Shown here: positions 1-9,928 of the stretch, one piece after another
Layout: every line of letters starts with the position of its first letter
Numbering within the stretch: position 1 is the stretch's first letter
From: Gymnopilus junonius
Lineage: Eukaryota; Basidiomycota; Agaricomycetes; Agaricales; Galerinaceae
NCBI GenBank assembly: GCA_015501075.1
Contig: JADNYJ010000379.1
Coordinates: 1 to 31,044, forward strand
Reading direction: 5' to 3'
Length of the DNA: 31,044 bases
Notes under the pieces: model-generated
Databases searched by the model: none
Seen by the model: the letters and a program-made list of their open reading frames with translations, nothing else
What the model was told of the DNA's origin: nothing
Translations under genes and position numbers: made by a program

Positions 1-295
1 CCGTAGCAGAGCATGGGAGGTTGGAAGAAGGTGCGCAGACCGACCTGGTAGGAGGCCTCGAGAGGCAGTATGCTTTCTGTTGCTTCATAGCCGCGCTATC
101 GATGGACGGTATTAGTAAGAACAACCTCGGTAAAATATGAATGGCATAAGACTCACTCGAAAGCGGACATGTATCTAGTCCCCAGGAGGCAGTTTGAGGA
201 TGTCGGGCCCGGCTCGCCTCTGCAAAAAAAATTTCTTGCCATGCGGAACTACGGTGAACTGTGGTGGACGTCTCTTCCGAAGCTGAAGTTGACAT
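1..295 (-). pseudogene. Degenerate copy of the LQPPMLCYGW-family gene, cut by left edge
   Basis: This minus-strand copy is homologous to the intact gene at 788-1521. A start codon lies at 295-293. Exon 1 ends at a GTGAGT donor beginning at 156, and the next exon, starting after the AG that ends the intron near 85, reads RGYEATESILPL and later FFQPPMLCYG, matching NGYKATKPFLPM and FLQPPMLCYG of the intact copy. Two lesions are visible in exon 1. A run of eight A at 224-231 carries one extra base relative to the intact copy, shifting the frame. In the aligned frame there is also a stop codon (TAG, plus-strand cta at 175-177). The gene continues beyond the left edge, so the C-terminal half cannot be judged. 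Function of the family is unknown. A different exon arrangement that avoids the lesions cannot be excluded, but the aligned positions argue for a pseudogene. Confidence 0.65.
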
Positions 296-787
296 CAGTA
301 GGAAAGTGGTTGGTCATTGAACTTGATTTTCAACGTTCGAAGTTCAACTCAGTACTGCATTGAGCGGCTGCCTCTAAACCAAACACAGGGTGATCAGGAG
401 TCTAGGCCTTCCAGGGTTTCCATTGCCATCCAGCCATACCCGCCGGTCTCGAGTCGCCTTCTTGGCAGACATCACAGGGAGTGCAAGTACAGGCGATAGA
501 TAGAGCGTAACGGGCAAATAAATGAATACCTTATAATCAACCCTAACAAAAGCAGACCAGAAGAGCTATTCCACACAAATATAGTACACTGCAAATACAA
601 TGTCAACTATTACAACTGGACGACACACATAACACCCTATACTCATTCGTTACTCATCTACTGGCTGGTCTTTGTGATCAAAGCGGATGGTCTTTACAAC
701 GCAGGCAACCATCTTCGTTGACACCCTCATAACAAACCATGCCATACTTCCAGGTCCAATTGCGAGGGACAGGAATACCTATATATG
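296..787. other. Spacer between pseudogene and intact paralogue
   Basis: No convincing coding signal was found on either strand. The short open frames here lack splice support. The stretch from about 480 to 660 is A/T-rich and could hold the 3' end of the minus-strand gene that stops at 788. Confidence 0.5.
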
Positions 788-1521
788 TTAAAACAGGTCC
801 ATCCTTATCATTAGCGCCGGATAACTGTCAAATAAATGGCGAGTATTCTTACTTTCAAAGGTCCTGAATGCCCACATTCCGTCATCGCAATCCATGTACC
901 ACTTTGCATCCCGTTTCCGCAATCCTAAATGGGCTGCTATCTTTGCAACATCTTCTTGGGGTGGATTCTGGTCGGCCGTGTCCCAGACATCGTTCCAAGT
1001 TGTACATAAGCATACAATCAATTCACGGCCCTTACTTTTTGGAAGGATCATCCTAATTTCAGGTATCATGGAGTGTATCCCGAGTTCATCTCGAATAACA
1101 TGGTGTAAGAGATGGTCGGTGTCACCAAAATCAATTCGCGACAAGGCTGGAACAGTTTTATCTAGAGTTTTTGCACCGAGAAACCCCTTACTGTCTGCAA
1201 TGTCCACTAAATCCTCAATAGTAAGTGGCCAGCCGTAACAAAGCATGGGTGGCTGGAGGAACCTGCCAACCCGAAGGGTGCGAAGACCAGGTAGAACAGT
1301 CTTCATTGGCAAAAAAGGTTTTGTAGCTTTATAACCGTTCTGACAAGGATGGTAAGAATACCTTGAATCCGATAGAATAATGCAAGACTCACTCGAAAAC
1401 CGACATGCATTTCGTTTGGAAGAGGAGGTTTCAGGGAATCAGGGAGGGATTTCCTCTGCGAAACTATTTCTTCCTGCGTTGGATTATCACGAACTGTAGA
1501 TGACTGTACTGAAGCCGACAT
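788..1521 (-). CDS. Uncharacterised two-exon protein, LQPPMLCYGW family, 226 aa
   Basis: Exons are 1393-1521 and 788-1339 on the minus strand, joined by a 53-nt intron with a GTGAGT donor and a CAG acceptor. Splicing is in phase 0 and gives a protein of about 226 residues. I do not recognise a known domain. The most striking segment, roughly residues 70-85, contains GRFLQPPMLCYGW and is shared with two broken copies nearby (1-295 and 3324-3850). The C-terminal half has a second shared block, IVCLCTTWNDVWDT, followed by a charged stretch and MWAFRTFES near the end. No signal peptide or membrane segment is apparent. The start was chosen because the corresponding region of the left copy also begins with an MS(T/A)S-type start. 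The gene is divergent from the one at 2204, with about 680 nt between them. It is probably a lineage-specific family member; function unknown. Confidence 0.7.
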
Positions 1522-1715
1522 GAATGAGTGGTGGGTTGTTGAGGTCGAAGGTCAGAACTTTATAGCTCAGCAGGCCATTGTGACACGGCCATCACCGGTC
1601 ACACACAAGCTCGATTGGGAACGAATGCACGCTCTTGTTGACCTCCTGAATCTAGACTTTTGACCATTCACAGAATACTTGGCTGATTAGTTTAAGCATG
1701 TGTGATAAGGATTCC

Positions 1716-2030
1716 ACGGAAGCCATAATGGCAACAGCACACCACTGTCGAATCGGGTGCAAGTGCCATGAACATCTCGTTCCAAATTTGGTTGCAAGGC
1801 TTCTTAAAGGCTTCCTTTTCTATGTTGTGTCGACCTGAGTGGGACGGAGCATACGATGCATTAGTTCAAATAAAGATCGTACTCCCACAGGAGCCGTAAT
1901 GGCAATACCATACTGGTGACCCATTGTCGAACTAGGTGTAAGTGCCTGTAAGTGCCATAAACGTCTTATCCCAAATATGGCTCAAGTACTTTTTTCCACC
2001 TGAATGAGCCTACAGAACATGGGAATCGCC
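1716..2030. repeat. Imperfect direct repeat in the divergent promoter region
   Basis: Two diverged copies, about 1716-1850 and 1888-2030, share in the same order GCC(A/G)TAATGGCAA, TGTCGAA(T/C), GTGCAAGTGCC or its variant, TCCCAAAT-like text and a CGACCTGAGTGG / CCACCTGAATGAG block. The spacing is about 172 nt. The repeat lies between the starts of the genes at 1521 (minus) and 2204 (plus). It does not code in any frame I can follow. It may be an old local duplication of regulatory sequence. Confidence 0.55.
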
Positions 2031-2124
2031 TTCAATGCGGCATGTCTTCAGAACAAATTTGAACTGACTCAAATTATCTGACCAGGAAATGTTGGTAAAA
2101 ATCCAGATCCGAGATAAGTTACAG

Positions 2125-2132
2125 TATATATA
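2125..2132 (+). promoter_or_regulatory. TATA box of the gene starting at 2204
   Basis: TATATATA lies 72-79 nt upstream of the ATG at 2204. A pyrimidine-rich stretch (CTTCAAAATTTCCTCCTTTC, around 2160-2180) follows at the distance expected for a transcription start. Both are seen directly; use as a promoter is inferred. Confidence 0.6.
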
Positions 2133-2203
2133 GGGCAGATGGTCGTCGCCTTGCTACTCACTTCAAAATTTCCTCCTTTCATATCCCAGCCCTCCGATTT
2201 CTC

Positions 2204-3238
2204 ATGTTTTACATAACATCTGGTCATTTACGTTTGATACACACGGAAACCATCGCCTATGGGGATCGGGAGCATCCATGGTACCATCTATGGAATGCAG
2301 TCTTCAGCATGCTTGCAGCGGAAAAAAACACAGAACGTGCCCAAATTTCTATCTCGCCTCAGCAGCGGTTTTCCGACTGGGTACGACCAGATGTAGAAGT
2401 GACAAGGGGTGAGGACCATTTCTTCGAAATTTGTGTATCTATGAAACGAGCTGACTGACAAATAGATGTCCATGTGATGACCCGTAGTAGCAGCCGGATG
2501 AGAGGCGTTACCCATCAACGGCTTGATACAAGTCATGGGACAGATTCGGAAACAGAAACTAGCAGTTCCCAGTCTGATATCCTCAATCATCCTGAATCCA
2601 AAGAAATTCTGCTCGACAAAATCCCCGACTTGACAATGCATTTTTACATTCCGGGATGCACGGCTTTGCTTCCAGTTGCATCGGCGGAAATTAAGGCTAT
2701 CAAGTACCCATTGAAGGAGCGAGATACGGCTATGACTGCTAGTCGTCAGATCAAAAAGACGTTGTCACAGGCTATAGAGCAAGCTGAAAAGATCTTTATA
2801 GCATCGCGTGGCCTCAAGGAGTTTTATTCATTCATAATCATCGGCTCATACTTTGTCCCTTATTTGGCTCGATCAGTAGGAATTAACGCCAACGACAATT
2901 CTTTCAAGGTCACCCTTTCTGCCATTCAAAGCAATGACCGTAACAAGCCTGAATATATATTCAGCAGTAAGAAAAGGAAGGACCTGAATCCGTTGCTTTA
3001 TAAAATGTTTGATAAAATGTATTCTCTGGGTCAGAAACTGTGGCCGAACTGCGAGGATGAAGAGATGGAAGAGGACGAGTCGGAAGAGGACAGTGAATCG
3101 GAGTTTTATGAGTCCAATAAAGAGGGTAGTGACAGCGAAGATAACGTAGACAACAATAACGAAGAAGAAGAAGATATCGACGATGACAATGACGCTGACT
3201 ATGAAGAGGAGGAAGATTACGAAGAGGAAGAGGATTAA
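2204..3238 (+). CDS. Possible PD-(D/E)XK nuclease-fold protein with acidic tail, 325 aa
   Basis: Exons are 2204-2408 and 2466-3238, joined by a 57-nt intron (GTGAGG donor, ACTGAC branch, AATAG acceptor). The phase-1 junction makes a GAT codon and removes the stop that would otherwise end the first open frame. The protein has about 325 residues. Residues 1-68 are globular and end in WVRPDVEVTR. A short Ser/Thr-rich linker follows to about residue 105. Residues 120-190 carry PD (122-123), then EIK (143-145) after about 20 residues, then a helix with Q163, Q170 and Q174 (RQIKKTLSQAIEQAEK). This order of PD, ExK and a Gln-containing helix fits the PD-(D/E)XK nuclease superfamily, but that is an inference from motifs only. 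Residues about 264-325 are almost wholly Glu/Asp/Ser, a disordered acidic tail. No membrane segment is clear; the hydrophobic SFIIIGSYFVPY stretch is probably a core strand. Confidence 0.75.
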
Positions 3239-3323
3239 AGAGTTCCAAGTAATGTGACTAAATACAACAATCCCTGCGTGTAATTATAATGAGAGATATG
3301 AATACTAAGACGGTGGATAAACG

Positions 3324-3850
3324 TTACACTGACGATGCGGTACTTGTTCTCAACATACTCTGCATAACATAGTATGGACCTAAAATAAAATAACTAAAAT
3401 CAGTCAGTCTCGAATGACAAGAAAAAAGCTCAAATAAATCCCTACTTTGGAAGGTCCCAAACGCCCACCTCCCTTGTCGATAATTCACATACCGCTTCAC
3501 ATCCTCCTCCCTCAACCTCCACCAAAACTCAGCCGCACAGCTACCTTCCTCACATCCCCCACCGCAAATTCCCCTCCTCCGTATCCCACACATCCCTCCA
3601 ATTCGCACACAAGCACACGATTCACTCACATGCTTCGGCCTGCGGCAGCACCATCGGTATTTGGGGTACATAGTGCCGGCGAGGCATTGGGGTTGAGAGT
3701 CATCATGCTAAGGAGCCCTGTGCTGTCAGAACCGTGTACGAGGGTGGTGATGGGGACTTGCCAGCCATAGGCCAGCATGGGCGGTTGGAGGTGTCTCCTC
3801 ACGCAAATGGTGCACAGAGTCAAGACCAGGTGGGAGAGTGGTTAGTGGTA
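3324..3850 (-). pseudogene. Frameshifted, deleted copy of the LQPPMLCYGW family
   Basis: Pieces of the family of the gene at 788-1521 appear here in the same order but in different frames. LTTLPPGL (near 3840) aligns with the MKTVLPGL region. A shifted frame then reads HLQPPMLAYGW (near 3770). The block corresponding to about 35-40 residues (RIDFGDTDHLL onward) is missing. IVCLCANWRDVWDT then appears near 3600 in another frame, and the C-terminal part RWAFGTFQSRDLFELF appears in a further frame near 3440. At least three frameshifts plus a deletion separate these blocks, so no full-length product is possible. The upstream exon 1 is not recognisable. It lies just downstream of the plus-strand gene ending at 3238, tail to tail. 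Confidence 0.7.
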
Positions 3851-4246
3851 AGCAACTGGCTATGAATTTTTATACGTGCTAATGTGAATCGAGATGGATG
3901 TAAGTTTTGGATTTGACGCAGGGATACTTGGAGGAAGAGATGCGCTCGGAAGTAGTTGCATTTGGTCTGCCAGACATCAGGAAGAGCTCGCCTATGCAAG
4001 ATTATGTCTGCCCGTCCTGTGTTCTAATAAGCCATAGGTATGTGTTCCGGCATCGATATGAAGAGAGAAATGGTAGGTTGATCATTGCAGGAATTCTGAA
4101 GTTGGGATTTAAATGAAATGAAATCGATTTTGGCTGACTACATTATGTAAGTAATTCAGGTAGCTACTGTATAACGACCTCGCCAGCTCTTCGTAAAGTG
4201 CTGCAAGGGGACGTTAGCCGGACTAGCACTCCCCTATTGCCAAAGC

Positions 4247-4260
4247 TGCCACCGGTGGCA
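4247..4260. repeat. Perfect 14-bp palindrome
   Basis: TGCCACCGGTGGCA is its own reverse complement. It could be a dimeric transcription-factor site or chance; nothing nearby decides. Confidence 0.6.
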
Positions 4261-4269
4261 CAGCACTCC

Positions 4270-4321
4270 AGGAAAAGATAAAGAAGAAAAGAAGAAAGGA
4301 AAGAAAGAAAGGGAGAGAAAA
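4270..4321. repeat. Polypurine tract (A/G on plus strand)
   Basis: About 50 nt of nearly uninterrupted A and G, with GAAA and GGAAA units. Low-complexity DNA just downstream of the minus-strand candidate that stops at 4337. Confidence 0.6.
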
Positions 4322-4336
4322 GTTTGGTACAAAGGC

Positions 4337-4858
4337 CTACATGATGTGCTGTACTGTAAGTGTGGGCACTGTACAGGTTATATGGGATAGGTGGCTCGGG
4401 AGGGTGATGGTTTTCATCCTTTGTGTGTTGTGAGGTTGATGAGGAGCGAAGGTTCGGCGCATAAGGCCCCAAATACGGCCCGCCAACTGAATGGCGGAAA
4501 GGTGGAAGTCTGCTGCAACACGTTGTCGGAGACGAGTATTCCTGATCGGCTGGAGGTGTGAGAGAGATTGGGAGTCGAAGCCTACGATTGGGATGACACC
4601 CATATAGTAGTAGCTCTGCAACATGGTGTCAATGTGTGATGATAATGATGGGCGGATGGCATGTAGGGGTACTTGGAAGAAGTCCTAGTCTCGTACCAAA
4701 ACACGTCCACACAGTGGACGGTCTTGTGTGAAAGTAGGCCATGTGGCAGGGCAATGCGATCAATCACGGCCATTACATTTGATTTGTAGTCTTTGAAATT
4801 CAAGTCTACAAAAGTTTTAGTTACCGTACTCAGAGCATGACAGAAAATAGGAGAAATT
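4337..4858 (-). CDS. Candidate multi-exon gene, 3' part, unknown product
   Basis: Two minus-strand segments read like exons. The first, 4777-4858, follows a good acceptor (ATATATTTCAG) and reads ISPIFCHALSTVTKTFVDLN onward to a GTAATG donor. The second, 4337-4684, follows a TAG acceptor and reads DFFQVPLHAIRPSLSSHIDT onward for 115 codons to a stop. The phases agree (0/0) across a 92-nt intron, and a longer first exon with a shorter intron is also possible. The upstream exon was not found, since the first segment needs a preceding exon ending in phase 2. No domain is recognised. It may be one locus with the small open frame at 5089-5262, or a decaying gene. Confidence is low because the evidence is composition and phase only. 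Confidence 0.35.
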
Positions 4859-5088
4859 CTGAAATATATTACAACCTAGCCTCTCATGCCATGAAAAATG
4901 GTATAGAAAGCCCCTACGCTACCTCTCAAACTAATTATTCAAGTCCACTCTCTTCAAGTATTCTATGGCCCACCACCTTCCCCCTTAATGTATATAATAC
5001 ACCTCGAAAATGCAAGGTTGTGCTGTCAACACCAGCTGCACCTCTGCGGCCCAATCCACCTGCCACGGAACTCACACCCTGGCCACGC

Positions 5089-5262
5089 TTAGGTCAGAAA
5101 GTCCCGCTGGAAGTTCTGGAAGATGTCACCTGTCAGATATTCAGACACATTATCATCGTAGTACTTCTCGATAAATTTGTTGGTGGATTGCCAGCCGAGA
5201 CGCTTGAGGGCCTGAACAGACTTCTGGAGTTTATCCTCATGGATTTGCTGACCCGGGGGCAT
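5089..5262 (-). CDS. Candidate small protein or first exon, 57 aa
   Basis: The minus strand has an open frame of 57 codons starting MPPGQQIHEDKLQKSVQALK and ending DIFQNFQRDFLT. Its composition (charged, with evenly spaced hydrophobic residues and KRLGWQSTNKFIEKYYDD) is that of a folded helical protein. The upstream leader is CT-rich, which suits a fungal 5' UTR. It is loosely like the N-terminal segment seen before DUF6589-type regions in agaricomycete proteins, but I cannot confirm that. It may be a complete mini-gene, or exon 1 of the locus at 4337-4858. Confidence 0.4.
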   Translation of the reverse strand: MPPGQQIHEDKLQKSVQALKRLGWQSTNKFIEKYYDDNVSEYLTGDIFQNFQRDFLT

Positions 5263-5769
5263 CGTTGAGGCAACTGTTGAAGGCGCGGTGGTGGTAAAAG
5301 CGAGAGAGAGCCGCGTGTGACGTCTTTGTGACGCCGGTGATCGAAGCGAAAGAGACTACAAAGTTGAAACAATCTCACCACTACTTTTCATTTCGTCATT
5401 ATCAAAACACAAACCTCACTATAAAATCGGAAAAAATGATAGTTCGACTCAGAAATGATTTTACTAAAACTTTTCTCTATAAAGTAAATAATTCTGTTGA
5501 AGGGATGGAGCGTCATAAATTGAAAAAGCCCTAACTTTACATTGCCCTGGTAAAACCCCTACCTTGGTATAAGCCCCACTCACGTTTCACGTGGGTGGGA
5601 ATTTCTTGCTTAGCTGAGCCTAGAAGAAGTCCAATGTTTGAACCTTTGGGCGGTAGGTCCAGTGATCGGCAGCTGCGGGTATTTGGCAACCACCTCCGAT
5701 GCAAGCATCACAGAATCGTAATCATAATCTCTTTACCAGCGTCTTCCTCTCAAAAAGAACACATCCACA
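5263..5769. other. Divergent promoter region upstream of GPN2
   Basis: No coding signal. An A/T-rich part (5380-5530) lies between the minus-strand small open frame and GPN2. The last 60 nt before the GPN2 start are pyrimidine-rich (CTCTTTACCAGCGTCTTCC), as is usual for a fungal 5' leader. Confidence 0.5.
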
Positions 5770-7053
5770 ATGCCCTTTGGCGAAGTCGTCGTCGGTTCTC
5801 CAGGGTCCGGAAAATCCACATACTGCTACGGTAAACACCAGCTCCTCACCGCCCTCTCTCGGCCCATCTCCATAGTCAACCTCGACCCTGCAAACGACAA
5901 CATCCCTTACCCATGCGCTATAGACATATCCTCCCTGATCACCTTGCAGGATGTGATGGAGACTCATGGGTTAGGTCCGAACGGGGCAATGCTCTATTGT
6001 ATGGAGTATTTGGAGGCTAATTTCGATTGGCTGGAAGAAAGATTGAGGGAGCTCGGGGAGGACGCTTATGTGCTTTTTGATTTACCCGGCCAGGTGGAGT
6101 TGAGCACGAACCATGATAGCGTGAAGAATATCGTACAGAGGCTCACTAAGGAATTGTCGTTCCGGGTGCGTTTGCTCTTACTGTTAGGGTTTTTTTATGA
6201 GACTGTTGTTCTAACCGGCGTTGAATCAAGCCCAGCTAGCTGCGGTCCATCTATGCGACGCCCATTACATCACTGATGCCTCAAAGTACATCTCCGTCCT
6301 GCTGCTCTCACTCCGCGCGATGCTGCACCTCGAGCTCCCGCATATCAACGTCTTATCCAAGATTGATCTGCTGCACCAGTACGGTGACTTAGGTTTGTCA
6401 GCCACTTCCTTCAATCATAGTATACAAATTAAAGTTCGCATATACCCTACCCAGATTTCAACCTCGATTTCTACACCGAAGTCCAAGACCTATCATACCT
6501 CGAAAACACCCTCAACGCTTCCCTCCCTCCTCGCTTCGTCGCACTGAACATGGCAATCATATCCCTCATAGAGGACTTTGGCCTCGTCGGATTCGAAACC
6601 CTCGCAGTAGAAGACAAAAACTCAATGCTAAACCTCACACGCACCATCGACCGCGCAACGGGGTACATCTTCGTTCCTGCCCCCGACGCGCCCCAGCCGC
6701 CAGGGACGATCATTCCCCCATCATCCTCCAACTCTGACTCCACCCCAGGCCCAGCGCCCCTCGCCCGCCCCAACGTGTACTCCCTCTTCGGGAGCGCGAT
6801 GGGCCAGCTGCAAGGTCCCGCGAGCGACGTGCGGGATGTGCAGGAAAGATGGTTGGATGCGAGGGAGGAGTATGATGCGTTTGAGAGGAGGGAGTGGAGG
6901 AAGGAGGGGGAGGCGGTTAGGGATGCGGGGGCGAGGGCAAAAGCGGAGAAGGAGGCGGAGGCGCGGGCGCAGAAGGAGAAGGCGGAAGCTGGAGCTGGAG
7001 CGGGCGTGAATGTGAAGGGCGGGATCAGGGAGCGGAGGGGTCCGGTGGGGTAA
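5770..7053 (+). CDS. GPN2: GPN-loop GTPase 2
   Basis: Exons are 5770-6165, 6236-6392 and 6455-7053, giving 383 residues; introns are 70 and 62 nt (phases 0 and 1). The order of motifs is diagnostic. The P-loop GSPGSGKST is at 9-17, NLDPAN at 38-42, the GPN insertion (GLGPNG) at 69-71, DLPGQVE at 104-110 and SKID at 173-176. LCDAHYITDASKYISVLLLS and DFNLDFYTEV match the GPN2 branch rather than GPN1 or GPN3. Family knowledge: GPN GTPases form dimers and help assembly and nuclear import of RNA polymerase II and III. The C-terminal tail after about residue 300 is odd: Pro-rich, then Ala/Glu/Lys/Arg-rich and probably helical or disordered. The start has a good context (CACAATGCC) and puts the P-loop at the expected distance. 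Confidence 0.95.
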
Positions 7054-7921
7054 GGCATTCGAGGGGTGGTGATGAGGATGACAAGAGTATGGAGTCGTGA
7101 ATGTTTGAATTGTTGCATAGAGTGATTTTTTTTTCTCGTTTGTAATGTAGTGCAAAATGCTGAAATATTTCTGTGGCGTTTGTAGACTCACGATGACACT
7201 GTACAGTACTTGTACAACAATGTGAATTCTTCAAATTACGACTGGGAAAGAAATCACACATTGCGGTGAGGTTATTGTAGATCCAGATTCCCCATGCGGA
7301 AGGGCCGTATGTCCTAATTCAAGTTGTGGGTGAGAGGGCGAGATCTCTGTCATGAGCCATTTCCCGAATTCTGCTGTCCGTACGCCTAATCTCTTTGTCA
7401 TTCTTTCCCTTCTTTTTGGTTCGTATATGTATACCCCTGCGGGTTTTCATTCCCTTTGTCTTTCCTTTCATTCTATTCAGATCTGCATTGGCGCCAGGTA
7501 GTACTCTATTGTGCCCCCCTGCACCGAGCACTCAATCTCTTATTATCTCTTTTCTTCCTCCATTCTTCTCATTTCTACGCATATATCCATGTGCATATAG
7601 CATAAACGAGTGACCCGTTCGCGTCCTTGTCTAAAATTATCTTACCTGTGTGGCACCTTGAGGAGTAGTGGCCATTGTAGAGAACGTCAACGTGCCCACT
7701 TATTCAACCCAGTATAAGTACATGGCCCTCTCGCTCGTGGCCCGCCGACGTCATTTTGAGCAATTGTAGTAAATGAAATTGTTGGTCCTAGCCGGCCCAA
7801 GCGCATTGTTCTGAATTCTGCTTTCTTTGGTCTGGGATACGCATTGTCGACCCAGGATCGCGATTATGCTCTAGAGTGGCAACATGGAGGGCCAAGTCTG
7901 AGCCACTGGGTCTGTAGCGGA

Positions 7922-7929
7922 TATATAAA
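7922..7929 (+). promoter_or_regulatory. TATA-like box with CT-rich leader
   Basis: TATATAAA is followed from about 7965 to 8035 by a nearly pure pyrimidine stretch ending in CAG. This layout is typical of basidiomycete core promoters, but no convincing product lies downstream. Confidence 0.35.
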
Positions 7930-8430
7930 GGCTCTCGAATTGCCTCGTTCTCAAAATCTCAATGCCCACTCTTCCTTTCCTTCCTTCCCTCCTGCTTCCT
8001 CGTTTCTTCCCTCCGTTTTTTTCCCTTCCCCATCAGGTATACCCAATGACTACGCGCACTTCAATAAAGTCCTCAAACGTGAAGCAAACCCCGGCCCCAT
8101 GCTCTACATAAAACGTACTCCCGCCCGACCTGTCTTGCCAGTCTTCTGCCTTTCTTGTCCTTTTCCTCTTCTTCTGCCTTTCCTTTTTCAAATTATTCTT
8201 AACATGGTACTGTCACTGTCTGACTCTGTGCAGTAAGGACTTAGATCTCGGATGGATGGATATGCATACTCTATGCTCCATAGAGAGAGTATGTGTGTTA
8301 GGATAGGATACAAGGTGGAACACGATTTGGGTGGCTTTTAAAAATTCGGGTTGGGCGGTGGGGGGAAATTCAAGTACGATCTTGGGGCCGAGTTCGCTTT
8401 GAACTTTGGATTTGAGGCGGCTTTTGGACT

Positions 8431-8545
8431 TTTGACCTTCTTTCTTTCTTTGGTTTTTTTTCTATTTCTATTGCCATTCTTTTTTTTCTCTCTTCCTTCT
8501 GGCCTTGTTTCTTTTTCTTCTTCCTTCTTTTTAGATTTTTTATCT
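8431..8545 (+). repeat. Polypyrimidine tract
   Basis: T-rich and C-containing strand with only scattered purines over about 115 nt. Low-complexity DNA; it creates a false hydrophobic open frame. Confidence 0.7.
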
Positions 8546-8790
8546 GGACCTGCGTCAATGGTCCGCTTTGCATCCACCAGACAGAGAAGCGCAGAATCTT
8601 CTCCCGACTCCTCACTCTCGAAGCTCTATACCCACACCCATACCCAATTCTTCCCAGTCGTGAGTCGCTTGGACAGTCTAACTCTCCCCTGTATCACTTC
8701 CACCTTGGACCTGTTTCCTGGTGTCCTTGGATCGTTGAATCATCGAATTGGACGTGATACTGGTACGGCGGTGCAAATGTGCCTATTGGA

Positions 8791-9126
8791 AACTCATTGA
8801 CTGGGTGAGAGCGGTGTCGTCCACTGAACGAGTAGTGTTGGAGTCGAGTTAAGCGCCCTTTGTTTCTTCTTTTTCTTTTTCTTTCAGATTCTGGGATATC
8901 ATGATAGACTTCGACTTTATTATGGATGGAAATAACCCCCGGCTCCACGCTCTTTCCGGAAGCTCAATCCTTCCCAGCCATGAGCTACCGGGATATAAAT
9001 ATCGCTTTCGCACAGTTCCGAGAACAAATTGACCCTTCTAAGTTTTCGTTTCGTCCGTGGAGCTTGGATCGGACTGGTAAGGTGATATAACGGTTATTTC
9101 ACTCGCAGCTCATTGTCTGGGTGACA
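8791..9126 (+). repeat. Weak direct repeat, two units
   Basis: AACTCATTGACTGGGTGAGAG at 8791 resembles CAGCTCATTGTCTGGGTGACAG at 9106. Each is followed after about 30-70 nt by a TTTCTTCTTTTTC-like pyrimidine block. It may be a decayed duplication. Confidence 0.35.
8994..9001 (+). promoter_or_regulatory. TATA-like box
   Basis: TATAAATA sits upstream of a possible GTAAGG donor near 9077. No downstream protein is recognised. Confidence 0.25.
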
Positions 9127-9928
9127 GTTGCAGTGACTTTCTTCATTTTCTTTTCCTTTTGCTTCCGGGTTATCTTTGTTGGATCGGAAGGATGCTGGAT
9201 TGGATATATTTCTTCAGCTCGTTGATTTTCCTATCTTCTCTATTCTACCTGTGCACTCAAAACGATCGCCCAGCCACTCTCACTGACGTAATTCAACCCT
9301 CGCCGTATCACTTGATCGAGCAAACTACCTGAATACTGTATTGTAGAGTGCTTGCATTTTTTGCAACTAGCCCGCAGGGTTCAGTCCAGTAATCATCTCT
9401 GATGTGGTACGGCGATATGGTGTCGATTATTGAGACGAAATGGCTGGGATTCCCACTAGCTCGTCGTGAGGTAGCAAGGAAATTTTAGTTCGGGTTTAGG
9501 GTTCACACAATCCCTGCATTGTGGCACAATTTAGAACGAGGTAGTCTTCTTTTTTCCCTCAGATTTTTTTCGTTTTATCATTATGGAACTCAAAATTTCA
9601 AGATTATCAACGACAAGGTTGGTTTATTGTAAGTACAGCCGACTCCATGAAAATTTTTCATCTCCTCATTGCTGCCGTCTACGAGCTAGGGTCCAATTTC
9701 CAATGTGGGGCCCATCCGGATAGCTATGCAGATGGGTTGTCTTTTTTGGGGTCCTTCGGCTTGGCTTCCATGTTCATCTTGTAGAGTGCTGTGGGTCCTC
9801 CGTGATGGTGCATCATATGTATAATTAGTTTCCAATCGAAGATCTCTATTATTTGACCACGTGAACATACCTCTCCTGCAGTCTTCCGCCATTGTGAGCG
9901 GAACTGTGAAAAAATTACTGTGTGGGTC

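Larger units (their letters stand above)
3851..4336. other. Intergenic stretch with palindrome and purine tract
   Basis: No gene recognised. It holds a 14-bp perfect palindrome at 4247-4260 and a purine-rich strand from 4270 to about 4321. Open frames here lack splice support or homologous context. Confidence 0.5.
7054..9928. other. Long gene-poor stretch with promoter-like elements
   Basis: About 2.9 kb without a coding region I can defend. It contains TATA-like boxes at 7922 and 8994, long pyrimidine tracts (7965-8035 and 8431-8545) and a weak direct repeat (8791 and 9106). Open frames up to 149 codons here are driven by T/C-rich composition. A non-coding transcript or a gene with very short exons remains possible. 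Confidence 0.5.

Noticed and set aside
4837..5268. 143-codon plus-strand open frame
   Set aside because: Overlaps antisense a minus-strand frame with more protein-like composition; Pro/Ser-rich text without splice sites or domain.
7844..8236. 130-codon plus-strand frame
   Set aside because: No ATG at its start and it spans a TATA box and a pyrimidine leader, so it is more likely promoter and UTR.
8351..8800. 149-codon plus-strand frame rich in Phe and Leu
   Set aside because: Produced by the polypyrimidine tract at 8431-8545; looks like membrane protein only because of T-rich codons.
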